Assembly (NCBI RefSeq): GCF_045807065.1 | Contig: NZ_JBJMIE010000042.1 | Location: 1-64,000 of the forward strand | DNA from: Actinophytocola sp045807065 | Lineage (GTDB): Bacteria > Actinomycetota > Actinomycetes > Mycobacteriales > Pseudonocardiaceae | Direction of reading: 5' to 3' | DNA length: 64,000 bases | In this document: positions 59,986 through 64,000 of the stretch, piece after piece | Position numbering within the stretch: position 1 is the first letter of the stretch | Layout: every line of letters begins with the position of its first letter | Position numbers and translations under genes: made by a program | The notes under the pieces: model-generated | Told to the model about the DNA's origin: nothing | What the model saw: the letters and a program-made list of their open reading frames with translations, nothing else | Databases searched by the model: none

Positions 59986-62598
59986 GTGGGGGACAGATGG
60001 CCCCTGGTCGGCCGGTTGTCGGAGTTACAGGCTATCGACGCGGTCGTTCGCCAGGCCGGCGGTGGGCGTGGTGTGGTGCTGGCAGGCGCCGCGGGGGTGG
60101 GGAAGACGCGGCTCGCCCGCGCGGCGTTGGCCAATGCACGGCGCGATGGGGTGCTCACCCGCTGGGTGGCGGGCTCGGAGTCGGCGCGCACGGTGCCGTT
60201 GGGGGCGTTCGCCTCGGTGTTGCCGTCCGTGGGGTCTGATCCGTTCCGCGCCCTGGGGCAGGCGAGCGGCGCGCTGCTCGCCGGTGCCGGTCAGCAGGGG
60301 GCGCTCGTGGTGGTGGACGACGCGCACCTGTTGGACGAGCTGTCGGCGACGCTGGTGCACCAGCTGGCGGTCGGCGCGGCGGCGACGGTCGTGCTGACCG
60401 TGCGTACGGGGGAGCCGGCGCCGGATGCGGTGACGGCGGTGTGGAAGGACGCCTACCTGGACCGGCTCGAGGTCGCGCCGCTGACCCGGGCCGAGACCGG
60501 GATGTTCCTGGAGGCCGTGTTGGGCGGGCCGGTCGAGATGGTCGCCGCGACGCGGATGTGGCGGCTGTCCCGAGGCAACGCGTTGTACCTGCGGGAACTC
60601 GTGGTGGGCGAGCGGGACGCCGGGCGGCTTACCGACCTCGGTGGCGTGTGGCGCTGGTCCGGTCAGCCCGCGCTGTCACCGAAGCTCGTGGAACTCGTGG
60701 AGTCCCGCATGGGCACCGTGCTCGACCCGGCTCGGGAAGTGGTTGACCTGCTCGCCTTTGCCGGCCCACTCGGCGTGGACGTCCTTGGCCGCCTGGTGGA
60801 CAACTCCGCGCTGGAGTCGGCGGAGACGGCCGGCCTGGTGGAGGTGGAGGCCGACGGCCAGCGCTTGACGACGGGGCTCGCGCACCCGCTGTACGGGGAG
60901 GTTCGGCGGGCCGCGACCGGGGTGTTGCGGGCCCGCGGTCTGCGCGGCCGGATCGCCACGGCCCTGCTGGACACCGGCGCCCGCCGTGCCGACGACGAGC
61001 TGCGCTGTGCGGCGCTGATGCTCGACTCCGACCTCACCCTCGACCCGGATCTCCTCTCACGTGCGGCGGGCCGGTCGGCGCAGCTGCTGGACCTGCCGCT
61101 CGCGGTGCGGCTCGCACTGGCCGCGGTGGCGGCCGGCGCCGGGTTCGCCGCGCGGGCGATCGTCGCGCAGTCGCTGACCATGCAGGGGTGGGGTGCCGAG
61201 GCGGAGGCCGAGCTGCGGGTCCTCGCGGAGTTGGCTGATACCGATGTCGAGCGGGCGTGGGTGGCCGCGATGCGGGCCGGCAACATGTTCCTGACGCTGA
61301 ACGACCCGGCTACCGGTGACCGGCTGCTGACCGAGGCGCTCACCGCGATCCCGAACGTCGGCGCCAGGGAGATCCTGTGGGCGCTGCGCTCGGTGTTCGA
61401 CAGTCACCTGGCCCGACCCGCCGACGCACGGCGGGCCGCCACCGTCGTGCTCGACGCGCCGTGCCCACAGCCCATCTCGGAGTTCGCGGCCCGCTGGGGG
61501 TTGACCGGCGCGCTCGGCCTCACCGGCCACGCCGACGAGGTCGAGGCGGTGGCATCCCGCGCCTACCTGCTGGCGAACACCTTCGACACCGCGGTGTTGC
61601 GGTTCAACCTGGCCGAGTTCGAACTCCTGGCCTACCGGCTCGCCGGGTATCTCGCGCAGGCCGACGCGGTCGCGGCCCGTTGCCGCGACGAGGCCGCCGA
61701 GATGCCCGGTGTTCCGCTGCTGTTCGCCGCCGCGCTGACTGGGCACGCCGAGCTCGCCAGGGGCCACCTGCGGGACGCCGTGCGCTGGCTGCGGGAGGCC
61801 CTGGCCGGGTTCACCGTCGTCGATCCGGCCGGACGGGTGTTCGACTGCCTGCTCTGGCTGACCCAGGCGCTGGCGACGGCCGGTGACACCGACGCCGCGC
61901 GGCGGGCGTTGGCCGACATGGAGGCCAACCGGCATCACGGGTTCGTGTACCGGGAGCCCGAGGTGTTGCTGGCCAGGGCCACCGTGGCCGCGGCGCAGGG
62001 CGCGCTGAGCAAGGCCGTCGCCCTGGCCAGGGAGGCGGCCGGGACCGCGAGGGCGGCGGGACTCGCGGCCTACGAGGTGCAGGCGCTGCAGACCGCGGTG
62101 CGCTTCGGCGATCACGGCACGGCCGCGCGGCTGGCCGAGCTGGCCGTTCTCGTCGACGGCCCCCGGGCGCGTACCGCCGCCGCGCACGCGGCCGCCCTCG
62201 CCGAGCGCGACGGGCTCGCGCTGCACGCGGTGTCGCTGGAGTGGGAGCGCATGGGTGACCTGATCGCTGCCGCCGACGCCGCTGCCCAGGCCGCTGCCGC
62301 GCACGACCGCTGGAATCACGCCGCCCGACCGAGGACCGACGCCGGGCGGGCGCACCGGCTGGCCGAGGCGTGCCAGGGTGCCAGGACACCCGCGATCCGC
62401 GCCGCCGCACGCCCTCTGCCGATCACCGCGCGAGAGCGGGAGATCGTCGGCCTCGCCGGTGGTGGTCTGTCCAACCGGGACATCGCGGAACGGCTCGGGG
62501 TCTCCGTGCGCACGGTGGAGGGCCACCTCTACCGTGCCGCTGCCAAGCTCGGCGTCACCCGCCGGGCCGACTTCGCCGAGCTGCTGGGCAACGTCTGA
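59986..62598 (+). CDS. LuxR-family LAL-type regulator (ATPase plus LuxR HTH)
   Basis: An 870-residue LAL regulator. The N-terminal AAA/STAND ATPase has PLVGRLSELQAID, Walker A LAGAAGVGKTRLA (about residue 35) and Walker B GALVVVDDAHLLD. A long Ala-rich helical middle region resembles TPRs. The C-terminal LuxR HTH is ITAREREIVGLAGGGLSNRD with IAERLGVSVRTVEGHLYRAA. The start is GTG 59986 with AGGA eight bases before; the fold begins four codons later. LAL proteins often activate biosynthetic clusters or sugar utilisation. The neighbours give no clue. Confidence 0.9.
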   Translation: MGDRWPLVGRLSELQAIDAVVRQAGGGRGVVLAGAAGVGKTRLARAALANARRDGVLTRWVAGSESARTVPLGAFASVLPSVGSDPFRALGQASGALLAGAGQQGALVVVDDAHLLDELSATLVHQLAVGAAATVVLTVRTGEPAPDAVTAVWKDAYLDRLEVAPLTRAETGMFLEAVLGGPVEMVAATRMWRLSRGNALYLRELVVGERDAGRLTDLGGVWRWSGQPALSPKLVELVESRMGTVLDPAREVVDLLAFAGPLGVDVLGRLVDNSALESAETAGLVEVEADGQRLTTGLAHPLYGEVRRAATGVLRARGLRGRIATALLDTGARRADDELRCAALMLDSDLTLDPDLLSRAAGRSAQLLDLPLAVRLALAAVAAGAGFAARAIVAQSLTMQGWGAEAEAELRVLAELADTDVERAWVAAMRAGNMFLTLNDPATGDRLLTEALTAIPNVGAREILWALRSVFDSHLARPADARRAATVVLDAPCPQPISEFAARWGLTGALGLTGHADEVEAVASRAYLLANTFDTAVLRFNLAEFELLAYRLAGYLAQADAVAARCRDEAAEMPGVPLLFAAALTGHAELARGHLRDAVRWLREALAGFTVVDPAGRVFDCLLWLTQALATAGDTDAARRALADMEANRHHGFVYREPEVLLARATVAAAQGALSKAVALAREAAGTARAAGLAAYEVQALQTAVRFGDHGTAARLAELAVLVDGPRARTAAAHAAALAERDGLALHAVSLEWERMGDLIAAADAAAQAAAAHDRWNHAARPRTDAGRAHRLAEACQGARTPAIRAAARPLPITAREREIVGLAGGGLSNRDIAERLGVSVRTVEGHLYRAAAKLGVTRRADFAELLGNV

Positions 62599-62603
62599 GG
62601 CGG

Positions 62604-64000
62604 TCAGATCGTGGTGAGGATGTTGCCGGTCGTCCAGCGGGTCTTCACCCAGGCGGTGACGGGGCCCCAGGGTTGGCTCGCGCCGGTCGCGAGGCCGACG
62701 GTGATGTCGCCGTTGGCGGCGACCGCGCCGATGTCGTCACGGCCGTCCCCGTCGACGTCGGCCACGATGATCCGTTCGGCCGTCGTGCCGTTGATCAGGT
62801 CGGTGTCGCCGCGAACGAACGACGTGTAGAGCCGGAAGTCCGCGGACAGGTCGCCGGTGGACAGGGACACCTGGATCGGGCCGGAGCTGAGCACCGCGGC
62901 GATGTCGTCCCGGCCGTCGCCGTTGACGTCGGCGACCAGGATTCTCGGCACGTTGGCCTGCGTCCACGCGGTCTGCACGACGGCCGTGGCGGGTCCGAGG
63001 ACCTGGGCGTCGGTCATGGATCCCGACGCCAGCCACATGCGGACGTCACCGGTGCTGTAGTTGGCGCCGATGTCGTCGCGCCCGTCGCCGTTGACGTCGG
63101 CGACCAGGATCCTCGGGACGTTGGCGAGAGTCCATCCGGTGCCGGCGCTGACCGAGCTCGGGACAAGCCGGAAGTCGCCGGACAGGTCGCCGGTGGAGGG
63201 CCAGAACCGCAGCTCGCCGCTGGCCAGCACGGTGCCGATGTCGTCGCGCCGGTCGCCGTTGACGTCGGCGATCACGATCCGGGGCATGGCGGTGGCGGTC
63301 CACCCTGTCGCGACCAGCACGCCGGGCCCGCGCGCCCGGAAGTCGCCGGACAGGTCGCCGGTCGACGGCCAGAACCGCACGTCGCCGTTGCGGTAGACGG
63401 CACCGAAGTCGTCCTTGCCGTCGCCGTCGACGTCGGCCGTCAGGATCCGGCTGACCACCGCCGAGAGCCAGCCGGTGTCGACCAGTGCCGGCGGACCGTA
63501 GAGCCGGAAGTCGCCGGTGACGTCCCCGGTGCTGGGCCAGATCCGGACGTCGCCGGTCGGCGACACCGCTCCGATGTCGTCGCGGCCGTCGCCGGTGCGG
63601 TCGCCGGCCCTGACCACGGTGGGCTGGTCGGACACCGCGCCGCCGGTGATCTCCCGCGCCGTGGCCTGGGCGACGGCTCTGGTGCCGGTGGGTGCCGCCG
63701 GGACCGGCGCCGAGGGGCCGCCGGACACCGGCCCGTCCAGGGTCAGCGTGACGTCGTCGAGCACGAACGAGGTCTGCTGGATGGCGTCCTCGGTCCCGGT
63801 GAACAGGATCGACGCGCCGGACGGTGCGGAGACCTTCACCGTGCGGCGCACGTACCCCGGTGCGTGGTCCAGGTTGGAGTAGGTCGCGAGCACGGTGCCG
63901 TTGGCGGTGACGGTCAGCCGGTCGAACGGGGTGACCGTGGTGGTCTCGGCGGTGTCGACGTGCAGGGCGAAGCTCAGCGTCGCCCTGCAGCCGGGCGGGA
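62604..64000 (-). CDS. Secreted FG-GAP/VCBS repeat protein, C-terminal part (5' end outside window)
   Basis: The frame is open to the right edge, so the N-terminus is missing. Visible first is a beta domain (LSFALHVDTAETTTVTPFDR, then YSNLDHAPGYVRRTVKVSAP), like a choice-of-anchor module. Then come six FG-GAP repeats with calcium-loop sequences: DRTGDGRDDIGAV, DVDGDGKDDFGAV, DVNGDRRDDIGTV, DVNGDGRDDIGAN, DVNGDGRDDIAAV, DVDGDGRDDIGAV. In actinomycetes such C-termini follow secreted peptidase or other enzyme domains and form a propeller. The stop is six bases from the convergent LAL gene's stop. Confidence 0.85.
   Translation of the reverse strand, partial: PPGCRATLSFALHVDTAETTTVTPFDRLTVTANGTVLATYSNLDHAPGYVRRTVKVSAPSGASILFTGTEDAIQQTSFVLDDVTLTLDGPVSGGPSAPVPAAPTGTRAVAQATAREITGGAVSDQPTVVRAGDRTGDGRDDIGAVSPTGDVRIWPSTGDVTGDFRLYGPPALVDTGWLSAVVSRILTADVDGDGKDDFGAVYRNGDVRFWPSTGDLSGDFRARGPGVLVATGWTATAMPRIVIADVNGDRRDDIGTVLASGELRFWPSTGDLSGDFRLVPSSVSAGTGWTLANVPRILVADVNGDGRDDIGANYSTGDVRMWLASGSMTDAQVLGPATAVVQTAWTQANVPRILVADVNGDGRDDIAAVLSSGPIQVSLSTGDLSADFRLYTSFVRGDTDLINGTTAERIIVADVDGDGRDDIGAVAANGDITVGLATGASQPWGPVTAWVKTRWTTGNILTTI

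Noticed and set aside
1..64000. CRISPR arrays, rRNA or tRNA genes
   Set aside because: No regularly spaced direct repeats, rRNA stretches or tRNA-like T-loop/acceptor patterns were recognised by reading. A tRNAscan-SE or Rfam search would settle it.

Overview
The window is high-GC DNA with strong G/C bias at third codon positions, frequent GTG starts, Tat and lipoprotein exports, SARP/AfsR and LuxR-LAL regulators, a F420/PPOX-type protein and NrtR/ECF-type regulators. This is typical of a filamentous actinomycete, and I would guess Pseudonocardiales, but genus and species cannot be fixed from the sequence alone. No rRNA, tRNA or CRISPR array was recognised.

Layout. 0-1.1 kb: 3' part of a toxin-like protein. 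1.3-8.3 kb: one minus-strand operon with a VOC protein, a peptide/nickel-type ABC importer (lipoprotein, permease, permease-ATPase fusion, ATPase) and a cupin. 8.3-8.9 kb: dead tyrosine recombinase. 8.9-16.8 kb: secreted beta-helix protein, small DUF4177 protein, a TetR/cupin divergent pair with three matching operators, PPOX protein, Tat-exported phospholipase C and a DMT exporter. 16.9-22.4 kb: sugar locus (GH4 glycosidase, DeoR regulator, divergent MalEFG-type importer) with shared operator half-sites. 22.4-27.4 kb: aldo/keto reductase, EamA exporter, Lrp regulator, Ig-like secreted protein, TetR with divergent alpha/beta hydrolase, VOC remnant. 27.6-34.4 kb: large SGNH-like secreted protein with a Ser/Asp tail, two-component pair, Cys-rich winged-helix regulator with a DUF3291 protein. 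34.4-41.7 kb: intact genes interleaved with fragments (IS3, AAA/EccA-like, MOSC, beta-lactamase, PadR/HAAS, ChrB). 42-51.6 kb: MurJ-family flippase, two tandem Ig-like proteins, small peptide ORFs, a SARP-NB-ARC-TPR regulator and a VirB6/VirB2-like membrane pair. 52.3-54.3 kb: AraC regulator, small secreted protein, eroded DNA. 54.3-58.7 kb: NrtR-type regulator divergent from a nucleosidase / membrane protein / Bell-BASS-like cassette. 58.8-60 kb: three gene fragments. 60-64 kb: LAL regulator and an FG-GAP protein running off the right edge.

The most interesting locus is 54.3-58.7 kb. A nucleoside phosphorylase-fold protein, a polytopic membrane protein and a small helical protein each carry a short Gly-rich motif (TGNA.V.AQIG.V.G, or V.G.VVQ..DI.GG) resembling bacterial amyloid signalling (RHIM-like/BASS) motifs. 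The small protein has the Bell-plus-motif architecture associated with cell-death effectors. This looks like an amyloid-signalling conflict cassette, apparently placed under a Nudix-type (NrtR) regulator with two operator-like palindromes. A second candidate is a 48-residue exported-peptide gene next to the TPR-containing SARP regulator, which recalls peptide-pheromone/TPR-receptor pairs.

The window also shows heavy gene decay. At least ten recognisable fragments occur, including one 276-codon open frame that joins pieces of three unrelated genes.
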